The position numbers and the translations under genes were made by a program. A stretch of 50,463 nt of DNA from Geothrix sp. (GTDB lineage Bacteria > Acidobacteriota > Holophagae > Holophagales > Holophagaceae): positions 1 through 50,463 of the forward strand of contig JARLGO010000404.1 in assembly GCA_031292655.1 (NCBI GenBank), read 5' to 3'. Within the stretch, counting starts at the first letter, position 1. Each line of letters begins with the position of its first letter. Positions 1 through 9,125 of the stretch are shown here, in pieces. The notes beneath the pieces were generated by a model that was not told where the DNA came from, did not search any database, and saw nothing but the letters and a program-made list of their open reading frames with translations.

Positions 1-983
1 CGGCCCAGGTCGCGCAGGATCTGGCCCTTGCGCCACCAGGCGCCGGGGTAGCCCGAGGACCCGCCCTCCAGGGGCTCGCGCAGCACCTGCTCCAGGGCGG
101 CCAGGCCCTCGGGGCGGTGCAGGCCGCTGGCGGCGGCCACCTTGCCCTGTTGCAAGCGCAGCAGGCTGGGGGCGTCCACCTGGCCCAGCTGCTCCTGGAG
201 GACCTTCCAGGCGGTCTCGGGCTGGCCCGCGTGCAGGTAGGCGTCGCTGACGGCGACCACGCCCTGGGCCCGGGTGCGCACCCCCGGCAGCAGGCGCGCC
301 GCTTCGGCCAGCAGGCGGGCGTTCTTCCCGGCCTCGCCCAGGGCCTTCTTGGCGGGCCGGCGATCCAGGGCGTCCAGCCACTGGCCCACCACTTCGGGGT
401 CCCGGGGGGCCTGGGCCAGGGCGCGGCCGAAATAGGGCTCGGCCTCGCGCCACTGGCCCTCCTCCACCAGGATCAGGGCGTGCAGCAGGTCCCCCCGGGC
501 CGGCGCCAGGGCCCGCAGGCGGTCGGCGCATTGGAGGGCCTGGCGGGTGGACCCCCCCAGCAGGCCCGGCAGCATCTCGTAGGCCAGGCCCAGGCTCTCC
601 CAGGCCGAGGCCAGGGTGGGATCGGCCTCCGTGGCCCCGCGCAGGTCGTCCAGGGCCCCGAGGGACCCGCGCAGGCTGCCGAGGTCGCGCTGCCGGATGG
701 CCTCGCCCGCCCGCGCCAGGCCCCGCGCCAGCAGGGCGTCCGCGAGCCCGGGCCTCAGGTTCAGGGCCCGGTCCGCCGCGGCATGGGCCTCGGCAAAGCG
801 CAGGAGGCTGGACAGGGCCTGGGATTTCGCGGCCCAGGCCAGGGCATCGTTCGGATCCTGGCGGAGCCGCTGCTCGGCTTCCGCCTGCACCTTGAGGTAG
901 TGTCCCGCCGCCAGGTCGGCCCGGAAAGCCGGGGCCTGGGCGGGGGCGGAGGCGAGGATGGCGGCCGGGGCGAGAAGGAGCAC
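1..983 (-). CDS. TPR-repeat protein, 3' end outside window
   Basis: Reverse-strand reading from a GTG at 983 gives a continuous protein (VLLLAPAAILASAPAQAPAFRADLAAGHYLKVQAEAEQRLRQDPNDALAWAAKSQALSSLLRFAEAHAAADRALNLRPG...) with TPR-like helices; open at the window edge. The listed + strand ORF 117..1109 is its antisense shadow. Confidence 0.7.
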   Translation of the reverse strand, partial: MLLLAPAAILASAPAQAPAFRADLAAGHYLKVQAEAEQRLRQDPNDALAWAAKSQALSSLLRFAEAHAAADRALNLRPGLADALLARGLARAGEAIRQRDLGSLRGSLGALDDLRGATEADPTLASAWESLGLAYEMLPGLLGGSTRQALQCADRLRALAPARGDLLHALILVEEGQWREAEPYFGRALAQAPRDPEVVGQWLDALDRRPAKKALGEAGKNARLLAEAARLLPGVRTRAQGVVAVSDAYLHAGQPETAWKVLQEQLGQVDAPSLLRLQQGKVAAASGLHRPEGLAALEQVLREPLEGGSSGYPGAWWRKGQILRDLG

Positions 984-1143
984 GGGACCTCAGGGGACGA
1001 CTTCCCAGACAGGATGACCAGGATTGAAGGGCGGAATCGCACTGGATTTGCCGAGGCCCGGATCCTGACCTCGGGTATAGCGCATCCATGGGGTTCTACG
1101 CTATCCTAAGTGCTTGTTTGGACACGACTCTGGAGGAGCTCGC

Positions 1144-1923
1144 ATGGGGACCAAGGGCGGATTGCTGGAGGGCAAGCGGGGCCTGATCATCGGCGTGGCC
1201 AACAAGCGGTCCATCGCCTGGGGCATCGCCCAGAGGGCTTCGGAAGCCGGCGCCCAACTCTGCCTGACCTACCAGAACGAGCGCCTGGGGGAAAATGTCC
1301 AGGCGCTGGCGGCGGAGCTGAAGGATCCCCTGGTGCTGCCCCTGGACGTGGGCAGCGACAGCCAGATCGTCATGACCTTTGATGAGATCCGGAAGACCTG
1401 GGGGAAGCTCGACTTCGTGGTGCACGCCGTGGCCTACGCCCCCCGGCAGGCCCTGGAGGGCCGCTTCGTGGAGACCAGCCGCGAGGACTTCCGCGTGGCC
1501 CATGACATCAGCGCCTACTCGCTGGCGGCCGTCAGCCAGGCGGCCCAGGCCCTCATGCCCGAGGGCGGGTCCATCGTGACCCTCAGCTACCTGGGGGCCG
1601 AGCGGGTGGTGCCCGGCTACAACGTGATGGGGGTGGCCAAGGCCGCCCTGGAGGCCAGCGTGCGCTACCTGGCCGCGGACCTGGGCCCCCAGGGCATCCG
1701 GGTGAACGCCATCTCCGCCGGGCCCATCAAGACCCTGGCCGCCTCGGCCATTCCGGGCATCGGGTCCAAGCTCAAGCAGCACCGGGCCCACACGCCCCTG
1801 CAGAAGGACACCGATCAGCTGGAAGTGGGGGACGCCGGCGTCTTCCTGCTCAGCGACATGGGCCGCGGGGTCACCGGCCAGGTGCTCTATGTGGACGGCG
1901 GCTTCAGCATCATGGCGGGCTGA
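1144..1923 (+). CDS. fabI: Enoyl-[acyl-carrier-protein] reductase (NADH), FabI
   Basis: KRGLIIGVANKRSIAWGIAQ...LTYQNERLGENV...YNVMGVAKAALEASVRYLAADLGPQGIRVNAISAGPIKTLAASAI; classic FabI. ATG at 1144 follows GGAG. Confidence 0.95.
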   Translation: MGTKGGLLEGKRGLIIGVANKRSIAWGIAQRASEAGAQLCLTYQNERLGENVQALAAELKDPLVLPLDVGSDSQIVMTFDEIRKTWGKLDFVVHAVAYAPRQALEGRFVETSREDFRVAHDISAYSLAAVSQAAQALMPEGGSIVTLSYLGAERVVPGYNVMGVAKAALEASVRYLAADLGPQGIRVNAISAGPIKTLAASAIPGIGSKLKQHRAHTPLQKDTDQLEVGDAGVFLLSDMGRGVTGQVLYVDGGFSIMAG

Positions 1924-2695
1924 GCAGGGCCTGGGCCCGCCGGGCCGCCTCCTCGCGCTGGGCCTGGGTCAGCTTGGTCTCGGCCAGCTGGATCAGCAGG
2001 GACTGGAAGCCCCACAGGCCCCCTTTTTCCGCGACCTTCATCCAGGCCAGACCCTCCACCGGGTCCTTGGGGACCCCTTTGCCCGTGACGAGCATGCCCC
2101 CGTAGGTGAGGCAGTCCTGGGGGTTCCGGCGGCTCAGTCCCGGCTGGAGCGCCGCGATGGCCTTCAGGTACCAGGCAAGGGCCTGCCCGTCCTCCCGGGA
2201 TCGGCAGAGATCCCCGGCGAGCACCATGGCTTCCGCGTCCCCCTGCCGGGCGGAGGCTTCCGCCCAGCGCCGGGCCTCATCGAAGTTCCTGGGGATGCCG
2301 CGCCCCAGGGCCAGGGATCGGGCCAGCTGAAGCTGGGCGGGGGCGTCTCCGCGTTCCGCGGCCCGCCGGAACCAAGCCGTGGCCCGCCTGGGGTCGGCCT
2401 TCAGGAAGCCTTCGCCCCGGAGCCTCAGGTATCCCATCGCCCTCAGGTCCGGCGGATGCCCGACGGCCACGCCCGCGAGGCCCCGGAGCACGCGCCGGGA
2501 CTGCCAGCCCGCGGACACCAGGAAGGCCAGGGGGAAGAGCAGGGCGAGGGCCTTCAGGAACCGGAGGAGGGCCACGCGGCTGGAGCCCCCGCCCCGGTGC
2601 AGGTGAAGCGCCCAGGCGGCCCCGCCGAGCAGGGTCGCGGCGATGGCCCAGACGAGGGGGAGCAGGGCCTCATAGGCCAGAAAGGTCCAGTTCAT
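1910..2695 (-). CDS. Sel1-repeat membrane-anchored protein
   Basis: N-terminal hydrophobic segments, then Sel1-like repeats (DPRRATAWFRRAAERGDAPAQLQLARSLALGRGIPRNFDEARRWAEASARQGDAEAM). 3' end overlaps the fabI 3' end convergently. Confidence 0.75.
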   Translation of the reverse strand: MNWTFLAYEALLPLVWAIAATLLGGAAWALHLHRGGGSSRVALLRFLKALALLFPLAFLVSAGWQSRRVLRGLAGVAVGHPPDLRAMGYLRLRGEGFLKADPRRATAWFRRAAERGDAPAQLQLARSLALGRGIPRNFDEARRWAEASARQGDAEAMVLAGDLCRSREDGQALAWYLKAIAALQPGLSRRNPQDCLTYGGMLVTGKGVPKDPVEGLAWMKVAEKGGLWGFQSLLIQLAETKLTQAQREEAARRAQALLSPP

Positions 2696-2696
2696 G

Positions 2697-3167
2697 TCAG
2701 GCCATCAGGCTCGCCAGGGTGTCCAGTACCTCCTGGACATGCCCTTTCACCTGGACCTTGGGCCAGACGTGGCGGATGAGGCCCTTGGGATCGATGAGGA
2801 AGGTGCTGCGGAGGATGCCTTCCACCTCCTTGCCGTACATGACCTTCTTCCCGAAGGCCCCCAGGGGCTTCAGCAGGGCGCATTCGGGATCCGAAAGCAG
2901 GCGGAAGGGGAGGCCCTGCTTGGCGATGAAATTCTGGTGGCTCTTCAGGCTGTCGCGGCTGAGGCCGTAGACCCGGGCGCCGAGGGACTGCACCCGGGCC
3001 AGGTTGTCCCGGAAGTCGCAGGCCTCGGTGGTGCAGCCGGGAGTGCTGTCCTTGGGATAGGCGTACAGCACGGTCCAATGGCCCTGGAAGTCCCGGGCCG
3101 TGACCGGGGCGCCCTGGTCATCCAGAAGGGTGAAGGCCGGGAGGGGGTTTCCAACGAGTCGGTTCAT
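2697..3167 (-). CDS. bcp: Peroxiredoxin, Bcp/PrxQ family
   Basis: YPKDSTPGCTTEACDFRDN catalytic motif; AhpC/TSA fold length (156 aa). Confidence 0.9.
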   Translation of the reverse strand: MNRLVGNPLPAFTLLDDQGAPVTARDFQGHWTVLYAYPKDSTPGCTTEACDFRDNLARVQSLGARVYGLSRDSLKSHQNFIAKQGLPFRLLSDPECALLKPLGAFGKKVMYGKEVEGILRSTFLIDPKGLIRHVWPKVQVKGHVQEVLDTLASLMA

Positions 3168-3241
3168 GCGGCAAGGGTAGCGCAGAGCCTGTGACCGGGG
3201 ACATGGCCGGATCCAGACAGAATGGAGCGGCGAGGTCCCCC

Positions 3242-4495
3242 ATGAACCTGACCGAGTATCTATCCGCCGAATGGAGACCCGCCCTGGGCTGCACGGAGCC
3301 CGCGGCCGTGGCCTATGCCGCCTGCCTGGCGGCGGGGCAGGGCCGGGGCGAGCCCCGCATGGCGAGGCTGATTCTCGATGCCCGCACCTACAAGAACTGC
3401 CATGCGGTGGGCATCCCCAACAGCGGGCACAGGACCGGCGTCCTCTGGGCCCTGGCGCTGGGGGCGGTCCTGCCGGACCCGGCCCTGGGCCTGCAGATCT
3501 TCGAATCCATCACACACGAGGCCCTGGCGCGGGCCGGCCGGCTGCTGGAGCGGGGCGCCGTGCATGTGGACGTGGATCCGGCCCGGACGGAGCTCTTCGT
3601 GGACTGCATCGTGGCTTGCGAAGGGGGCGTGGGCCGGGCGGTGCTGGAGCAGGAGCACACGCGGCTGGTCCGGCTGGAGGCGGACGGGGTCCCCGTGGCG
3701 CTGCCCGGCCGGGAGGTCGGATCCCAGGAGGCCGGGCGGGTCCGGGAGCAGGTGGGGAACCTGCCCCTGGCGGAGCTGGTGGCCCTGGCCGGCACCCTCA
3801 CGGAGGCGGACCGCGCCCGCCTCCGGGAAGGGATGGCCCTGAACCTGGCCATGGCCGAGCGCTGCGTGGGCCACCTGCCCGGCGGGTTCGTGCCGGGGCC
3901 CGGGGCCGATCCCTGGCTGCGCATTCCCCGGCTGGTGAGCGCGGGGGTGCTGGGGCGGATGTCGGGCGAGCCGCTCACGGTGATGTCCCTGGCGGGTTCG
4001 GGCAACAAGGGCATCACCGTGTCTGTGGCCCTGGGCCTCTGGGGTCGCCAGGCCGGGTATTCGGAAGCCCGCATCGAGGAGGCCCTGGCCCTGGCCTGCC
4101 TGCTCACCACCGCCACCACCCAGAAGCTGGGCACGCTGTCCGCGGTCTGCGGGGCCTCCAACGCCGCGGGCATCGGCATCGCGGTGGGCCTGGTCCACCT
4201 CGGCGGCGGGGGCCCGGCCCAGATGGACCTGGCCATCCACAACATGGTGGGCAACCTGGCGGGGCTCATCTGCGACGGCGCCAAGATCGGCTGCGCCATG
4301 AAGGCGATGACCGGCGTGGAGGCCGCCTTCCGGGCCGCCACCCTGGCCCTGGCGGGCTTCGGCATTCCCCCGACCGACGGCATCGTGGGCGCGGATGGCC
4401 TCGCCTCCCTCGTCAACCTGGGCCGCCTGGCCCAAGTCGGCATGGCCGGCGCCGACACGGAGATCCTCGACATCATGCAGGCCAAGCTGGGCTAG
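3242..4495 (+). CDS. L-cysteine desulfidase / serine dehydratase alpha-like family (UPF0597, CyuA/YhaM)
   Basis: MNLTEYLSAEWRPALGCTEPAAVAYAACLA...NCHAVGIPNSGHRTG...AGSGNKGITVSV...CLLTTATTQKLGTLSAVCGA...HNMVGNLAGLICDGAKIGCAMKA. Confidence 0.85.
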   Translation: MNLTEYLSAEWRPALGCTEPAAVAYAACLAAGQGRGEPRMARLILDARTYKNCHAVGIPNSGHRTGVLWALALGAVLPDPALGLQIFESITHEALARAGRLLERGAVHVDVDPARTELFVDCIVACEGGVGRAVLEQEHTRLVRLEADGVPVALPGREVGSQEAGRVREQVGNLPLAELVALAGTLTEADRARLREGMALNLAMAERCVGHLPGGFVPGPGADPWLRIPRLVSAGVLGRMSGEPLTVMSLAGSGNKGITVSVALGLWGRQAGYSEARIEEALALACLLTTATTQKLGTLSAVCGASNAAGIGIAVGLVHLGGGGPAQMDLAIHNMVGNLAGLICDGAKIGCAMKAMTGVEAAFRAATLALAGFGIPPTDGIVGADGLASLVNLGRLAQVGMAGADTEILDIMQAKLG

Positions 4496-4504
4496 GCCTG
4501 AGCT

Positions 4505-5209
4505 TCAGGGCGCCGGCCGCGGCACCGACGTCCAGGCCAGCAGGAGCACGGTCCCCAGGGCGGCCCAGCCCAGGGGTGAGGGATCGGAACCGAGGTGCGG
4601 CAGCTCCTCCGCCAGCAGGCGGCCCAGGCTGTCGTGGCCGGGGCCGGGGCCGAGCCCCAGGGTCGACAGGGTGGCCTCGCCCCAGAGGGCCGACAGCCAG
4701 GCGCTGGGGAACAGCCCGGCGGCCTGCCGCCAGCCCCAGGGCGCCCAGCGCCGGAGGAGGGAGGGCCAGGGGGCTCCCAGGGTGCGTTCGGCGGCCCAGG
4801 CGGGGGAGTGCCGGAAGCGGTCGATCCTGGCCCGCAGGGCAGGTTCCAGGTGGGGGGCGATCAGGCCCCCCAGCAACAGGCCGAGGGGGAGGGCCGCCAG
4901 CCCGCCGAGGGCCGCGGCCAGGGGCAGGAGGAAGAGCAGGGGCGGCAGGCTGCGCAGGGCCGATCCCAGGCCCAGGAAGCGCCGGCCCCGCCAGGCGAGC
5001 AGGAGCCCCAGGCCCAGGGCGAGCAGGGCGCAGGTGCTGGCGAAACCCAGGCTGCGGGCCGCGGCAAAAGCCAGGCGGAGGAGGGCGTCCCGCCCCAGGT
5101 CGTCCGTGCCGAGCGGATGCCGAGGAGTGGCGGCCAGCCCGCCGCGGAAGGGATCCAGGGCCAGCTCCGGGAGCAGGAGGGCCCCGAGGCAGGCCAGGCG
5201 CCACCTCAC
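4505..5209 (-). CDS. ABC transporter permease, DppC/OppC-like, shortened
   Basis: HPLGTDDLGRDALLRL and GEATLSTLGLGPGP (EAA-type) motifs; about 234 aa from GTG at 5209. Confidence 0.7.
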   Translation of the reverse strand: MRWRLACLGALLLPELALDPFRGGLAATPRHPLGTDDLGRDALLRLAFAAARSLGFASTCALLALGLGLLLAWRGRRFLGLGSALRSLPPLLFLLPLAAALGGLAALPLGLLLGGLIAPHLEPALRARIDRFRHSPAWAAERTLGAPWPSLLRRWAPWGWRQAAGLFPSAWLSALWGEATLSTLGLGPGPGHDSLGRLLAEELPHLGSDPSPLGWAALGTVLLLAWTSVPRPAP

Positions 5210-5859
5210 GCCGCCTCCCCCTCCCAGGACTGGGACAGGGCCCAGAGCAGGGCCAGGGCGAGGACCCACAGGCTCAGGCCCATCCGGTCCCGGACCACCA
5301 CCCGGCTCATCCAGTCGGTGCCGAGGCCCGGCACGCCGAGCACCCGCTCCAGGACCAGGGTGGCCGTGAGCCAGACCGGGAGGCGGGCCGCGATCCAGCG
5401 TCTCCACAGGCGCCTCAGCACCCGCCCTCGCACCCGGCTCACGGCGGACCGGCCCCAGGCCCGGGGGAAGGGCCGTTCTCCGGGCAGGGCCTGGGCCAGC
5501 CACCGGGCCTCTCCCGGCAGGGCCGCCGCCAGGAAGGCCAGCAGCCAGCCCCCGCTTCCCGGGGGCCCCCAGGCTGCGGGCCAGAGTGCCAGGAGGAGTC
5601 CGGCCCAGAGCAGGTCCGGCGGGGCCTCCAGCAGGGCCAGGGAGCGCCGGCGGGCCAGGTCGGGACCGCCCCCCCAGGCGAGGAGGGGTGCCAGCCCGGC
5701 CAGGGCGGCCAGGGCGAGGAGCGTCGGCCCGAGAAAGGCCCAGGGGAAGACGGGGGGCTGGGCCCCCTTCCAGGGGGCGCCCGGCAGGCTCAGGGCCAGG
5801 ACCAGGCCCGCGGCCCAGACCCCCAGTCCCAGGGCCGTCCCGCTCCTCACAGGCGCCAT
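5206..5859 (-). CDS. ABC transporter permease, DppB/OppB-like, shortened
   Basis: C-terminal LVLERVLGVPGLGTDWMSRVVVRDR resembles the DppB E..F..PGLG..l..ai..RD motif; overlaps neighbours on both sides in one operon. Confidence 0.6.
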   Translation of the reverse strand: MAPVRSGTALGLGVWAAGLVLALSLPGAPWKGAQPPVFPWAFLGPTLLALAALAGLAPLLAWGGGPDLARRRSLALLEAPPDLLWAGLLLALWPAAWGPPGSGGWLLAFLAAALPGEARWLAQALPGERPFPRAWGRSAVSRVRGRVLRRLWRRWIAARLPVWLTATLVLERVLGVPGLGTDWMSRVVVRDRMGLSLWVLALALLWALSQSWEGEAA

Positions 5860-7241
5860 CGCCAGCCGGCGGCCCCCGGCGTGTGCAGGTACAGGCCCAT
5901 GGGGCTGGGTTCCACCTCCAGGCGCTTGTCCACCCAGATGACACTTTGGAAATCCAGCAGGGGCAGGGCGGCGGGGGCCTGGGCCCAGAGGGCCTGGAGG
6001 TCGCTCCAGGCGGGATCGCCGGGTTGCCGGATCCGGGCGAGGAGCTCCGCCAGCCGGGGGTGTCTCCAGCCGGTGAAGTTCATGGGGCCGTTCGGTTCCA
6101 GGTATTCCAGCACGGCCCAGGGGTGGGGCTCGAAGACCACCATGGAACAGGCCAGCTGGAAGTCGCCGTTCTGGAGGCGCTCCGTCAGTAGGCCCTGCTC
6201 CAGGGGGGTGATCTGAAGCTCGATGCCATCCCGGCGGGCGCGTTCCCGCAGGGCCAGGAGCAGTTTTTCCACGGAGGCCTCCCCGGCCCCGTAGAGCAGC
6301 CGGAGGGTTCCGCCGCCCTGGGGAGGGGTCGGGCCCTGGGCGATGGGCCGGGGCTGGAACCCGAGGGTCTCCGGCCACAGGCCCCGGCTGGGGCGGGCAT
6401 TCTGGCCCAGGAGATGGGACGGGAAGGCGTCCTTCCGCCAGCGTTCCATCTGCCGGAGGGGATCGGCGCCGAGGCGGCTCCAGACCACCAGCTGGGCGTG
6501 CATGGGCTGGGTGAGGAGCCGGTGGGTGGGCGGGGTCCCGGTCTGGCGCCGGGTGGCGGGCGCCCCGATGCTCAGCCAGCCCTTTTCCAGGGCGGTCATG
6601 ACCCCGGCGGGGTCCGGGAGGAGACGGAACCGGATGCCGTCGACGCGAGGCTTCAGGAAGTGGTCGCGGCGCGTGAAGATCCACGCGCCGGATGCCTTGC
6701 GGAAGGCGAAGGGGCCGGATCCGCCCTCGGGGTGGCCCACCTGGGCGATGGGCACCCGGGCCAGCTCCAGCAGCAGCCGCCCTTGGGGCCGCGGCGAGCG
6801 GATCCAGGGGCTCCCCTGGTTGCTGCCCACCGTGGCGCCTTCGAGAATGGCCCGCTTGGTGGGGCTGGCGCCGGGATCCTGGAGCAGCTGCTGGACCGTC
6901 CAGACCACGTCTTCGGCCCGGACGGGGCGGCCGTCCGGATAGCGGGCATCGGGACGGAGGTGGAAATGGATCGTCCCGTCCTGCTGGACCTGCCAGCGGT
7001 CGGCCAGCCGGGGCACCAGGCGGCCGTCGGCGGAGATGCCCACCAGCGCGTCCCCCGCGAGGGACTGGAGGATCCACTGCTCGTAGCCGTCGCCCCGGAT
7101 GAAGTCCAGGGGACCGGGATCCTGGGCCAGGGATTCCTCCACCATCTGGCCGGCCAGGGGAGGGTGGACCAGGAAGGCTGCAGAGACCAGGAAGAGGGCC
7201 ACCAGCAGGGTACGCATAGAAGATCCGGAGATTGTCTTCAT
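5847..7241 (-). CDS. ABC transporter substrate-binding protein, family 5 (peptide/nickel type)
   Basis: GDALVGISADGRLVPRLADRWQVQQDGTIHFHLRPDARYPDGRPVRAEDVVWTVQQLL is the SBP_bac_5 signature. Confidence 0.88.
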   Translation of the reverse strand: MKTISGSSMRTLLVALFLVSAAFLVHPPLAGQMVEESLAQDPGPLDFIRGDGYEQWILQSLAGDALVGISADGRLVPRLADRWQVQQDGTIHFHLRPDARYPDGRPVRAEDVVWTVQQLLQDPGASPTKRAILEGATVGSNQGSPWIRSPRPQGRLLLELARVPIAQVGHPEGGSGPFAFRKASGAWIFTRRDHFLKPRVDGIRFRLLPDPAGVMTALEKGWLSIGAPATRRQTGTPPTHRLLTQPMHAQLVVWSRLGADPLRQMERWRKDAFPSHLLGQNARPSRGLWPETLGFQPRPIAQGPTPPQGGGTLRLLYGAGEASVEKLLLALRERARRDGIELQITPLEQGLLTERLQNGDFQLACSMVVFEPHPWAVLEYLEPNGPMNFTGWRHPRLAELLARIRQPGDPAWSDLQALWAQAPAALPLLDFQSVIWVDKRLEVEPSPMGLYLHTPGAAGWRWRL

Positions 7242-7370
7242 AATGCACCGGTTTGTTCCTAGGTGGAAGAGGCCGCGGGCCGGTTTCCGTGAAAAAGGCC
7301 CGCCGCGAGTCCCGCCGCACGGGGGCGAATCGGTGTTGCTACTCTGATCCAGGAATACCAGGAGGCCCGG

Positions 7371-9125
7371 TTGGCGGATCTTTCAAGCTCGAAGCTGTGG
7401 TGGTGGTGGCCGCTCATGGCCCGCCACCGGCGCACCCTCTACTGGGGCCTGGCGGCCACGGTCTGGTGCAGCGTGGCCGCTTCGGTGGTGCCCTACTGGT
7501 CCGGCCGGGCCGTGCACGCCCTGGAGCACCAGGACTGGCACGGCTCGCGGGTCTTCCTGGCCTGGATGTTGGCCTTCACGGGGGTGGCGGGGGTTGGCCG
7601 CTACCTCATGCGCAACACCCTCATCGGCCTCAGCCGGGATGTGGAGCGGGAACAGCGGGAGTCCCTCTACGGTTTCCTGCTGGCGCGGCCCTTCGCGTTC
7701 TATGAGCGGCAGCGGGTGGGGGACCTCATGTCGCGGGTCGGCGACGACGTGGGTACCGTGCGCATGGCCACGGGGCCGGGCCTCATGAGCTTCCTGCAGG
7801 CGCTCTCCATCCTGCCGGTGACGCTCGGCTTCATGTTTCACACAAGCTGGCGGCTCACCCTGGCGGTCATGCTGCCCTTTTCCTTCCTGGTCCTGGGCTT
7901 TTACGTCATCGGGAAGTGGAGCCACCAGGTGCAGCAGAAGCTGCAGCTGGTCTTTTCCGCCCTCTCGACTTACAGCCACGAGACCATCAGCGGCGAGCGG
8001 GTGGTGCAGGCCTTCGGATTGGAGGGCGCCCGGGTGGCCCAGTTCGGCGCCCTCAGCCGCCGACACGCCATGCTCAGCATGAAGCAGTCGGTGCTCTTCA
8101 GCGCTTACGCGCCGCTGTCGGCCTTCATCGGCGGCGTGTCGGCCCTGGTGCTGGTGGCCTATGGGGGGGGCCTGGTGGTCCGGGGCGCCCTGGACTTGGG
8201 CGACTTGGTGGCCTTCACCGGCTTCCTGGCCCTCTTGAGCTGGCCCATGATGAGCTTGGGTTGGGCGGCGAACCTGTTCCAGCGGGGGAAGGCCGGGCAG
8301 GATCGCTTGAACGAGCTGCTGCACAGTCCCGAGCGGCCGCTGCCGCCCGCGGAGGCCATCGGGCTGCCGGAAGTCCCGGCGGCGCTCCGGCTGGAGGGCG
8401 TCCTCCACCGCTTCGACACCGGGCGCGGCCTGGGGCCCCTGGATCTGGATCTGGCCCCCGGCGACAGTCTGGCCGTGGTGGGCGGCATCGGCTCGGGGAA
8501 GACGCTCCTGCTGCAGGTGCTGGCGGGCCTGCGCGAACCCCAGGAGGGCCGGGTGCTGCTGGACCACGAGCCCCTGTCGGAGGCGTCCATCCGCCGCCAC
8601 TGGGCGGGGCTCGGCTGGGTGCCCCAGGAGGCCTTCCTCTTCTCGGACACGCTGCGGGTGAACCTGGCCATGGGGCGGCCCGATGCCACCGAAGCGGAGG
8701 TCCTGGAGATCGCCCGGGTGGTGACCCTGGATGAGCTGATCCGCCGGCTGCCGGAGGGGTTGGACACGGTGGTGGGGGAGCGGGGCGTGGCCCTCAGCGG
8801 CGGGGAGCGGCAGCGCACCGCCCTGGCCCGGGCCCTGCTGCGCCGGCCGCGCCTGCTGCTGCTGGATGACGCGCTGTCGGCCGTGGATGCGGAGACCGAA
8901 AGCCGCATCCTGGAGAACCTGCGGGCCTTCCTGGGCACCTCGACCCTGGTCCTGGCCACCCATCGGGTCTTCGTGGCGGAGACCTGCGCCCGGGTGCTCG
9001 TGCTCAAGGAGGGCGGAGCCGTGCAGCTGGGCCCGCCGGAGGCGCTGGCCGACCAGCCGGGGCCCTTCGCCCGCCTGAAGCGGCTGCAGAGCCTGGAGCG
9101 GGAGCTGGTCAGGGGAGGGCGATGA
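7371..9125 (+). CDS. ABC exporter (TMD-NBD fusion, YheI/BmrC-like)
   Basis: TMD, then Walker A VGGIGSGKT, signature LSGGERQR, Walker B LLLLDDALSAVD, H-loop LATHRV. TTG start. Confidence 0.9.
   Translation: MADLSSSKLWWWWPLMARHRRTLYWGLAATVWCSVAASVVPYWSGRAVHALEHQDWHGSRVFLAWMLAFTGVAGVGRYLMRNTLIGLSRDVEREQRESLYGFLLARPFAFYERQRVGDLMSRVGDDVGTVRMATGPGLMSFLQALSILPVTLGFMFHTSWRLTLAVMLPFSFLVLGFYVIGKWSHQVQQKLQLVFSALSTYSHETISGERVVQAFGLEGARVAQFGALSRRHAMLSMKQSVLFSAYAPLSAFIGGVSALVLVAYGGGLVVRGALDLGDLVAFTGFLALLSWPMMSLGWAANLFQRGKAGQDRLNELLHSPERPLPPAEAIGLPEVPAALRLEGVLHRFDTGRGLGPLDLDLAPGDSLAVVGGIGSGKTLLLQVLAGLREPQEGRVLLDHEPLSEASIRRHWAGLGWVPQEAFLFSDTLRVNLAMGRPDATEAEVLEIARVVTLDELIRRLPEGLDTVVGERGVALSGGERQRTALARALLRRPRLLLLDDALSAVDAETESRILENLRAFLGTSTLVLATHRVFVAETCARVLVLKEGGAVQLGPPEALADQPGPFARLKRLQSLERELVRGGR

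Noticed and set aside
3271-6216. 981-aa + strand ORF
   Set aside because: Gly/Pro/Arg-rich, low-complexity shadow of the CyuA-like gene and the reverse-strand ABC operon; typical overlap artefact of high-GC DNA.
5206-7320. 704-aa - strand ORF suggesting a very large permease
   Set aside because: Only the C-terminal third (from about 5859) reads as permease; the N-terminal part is out-of-frame through the SBP gene.
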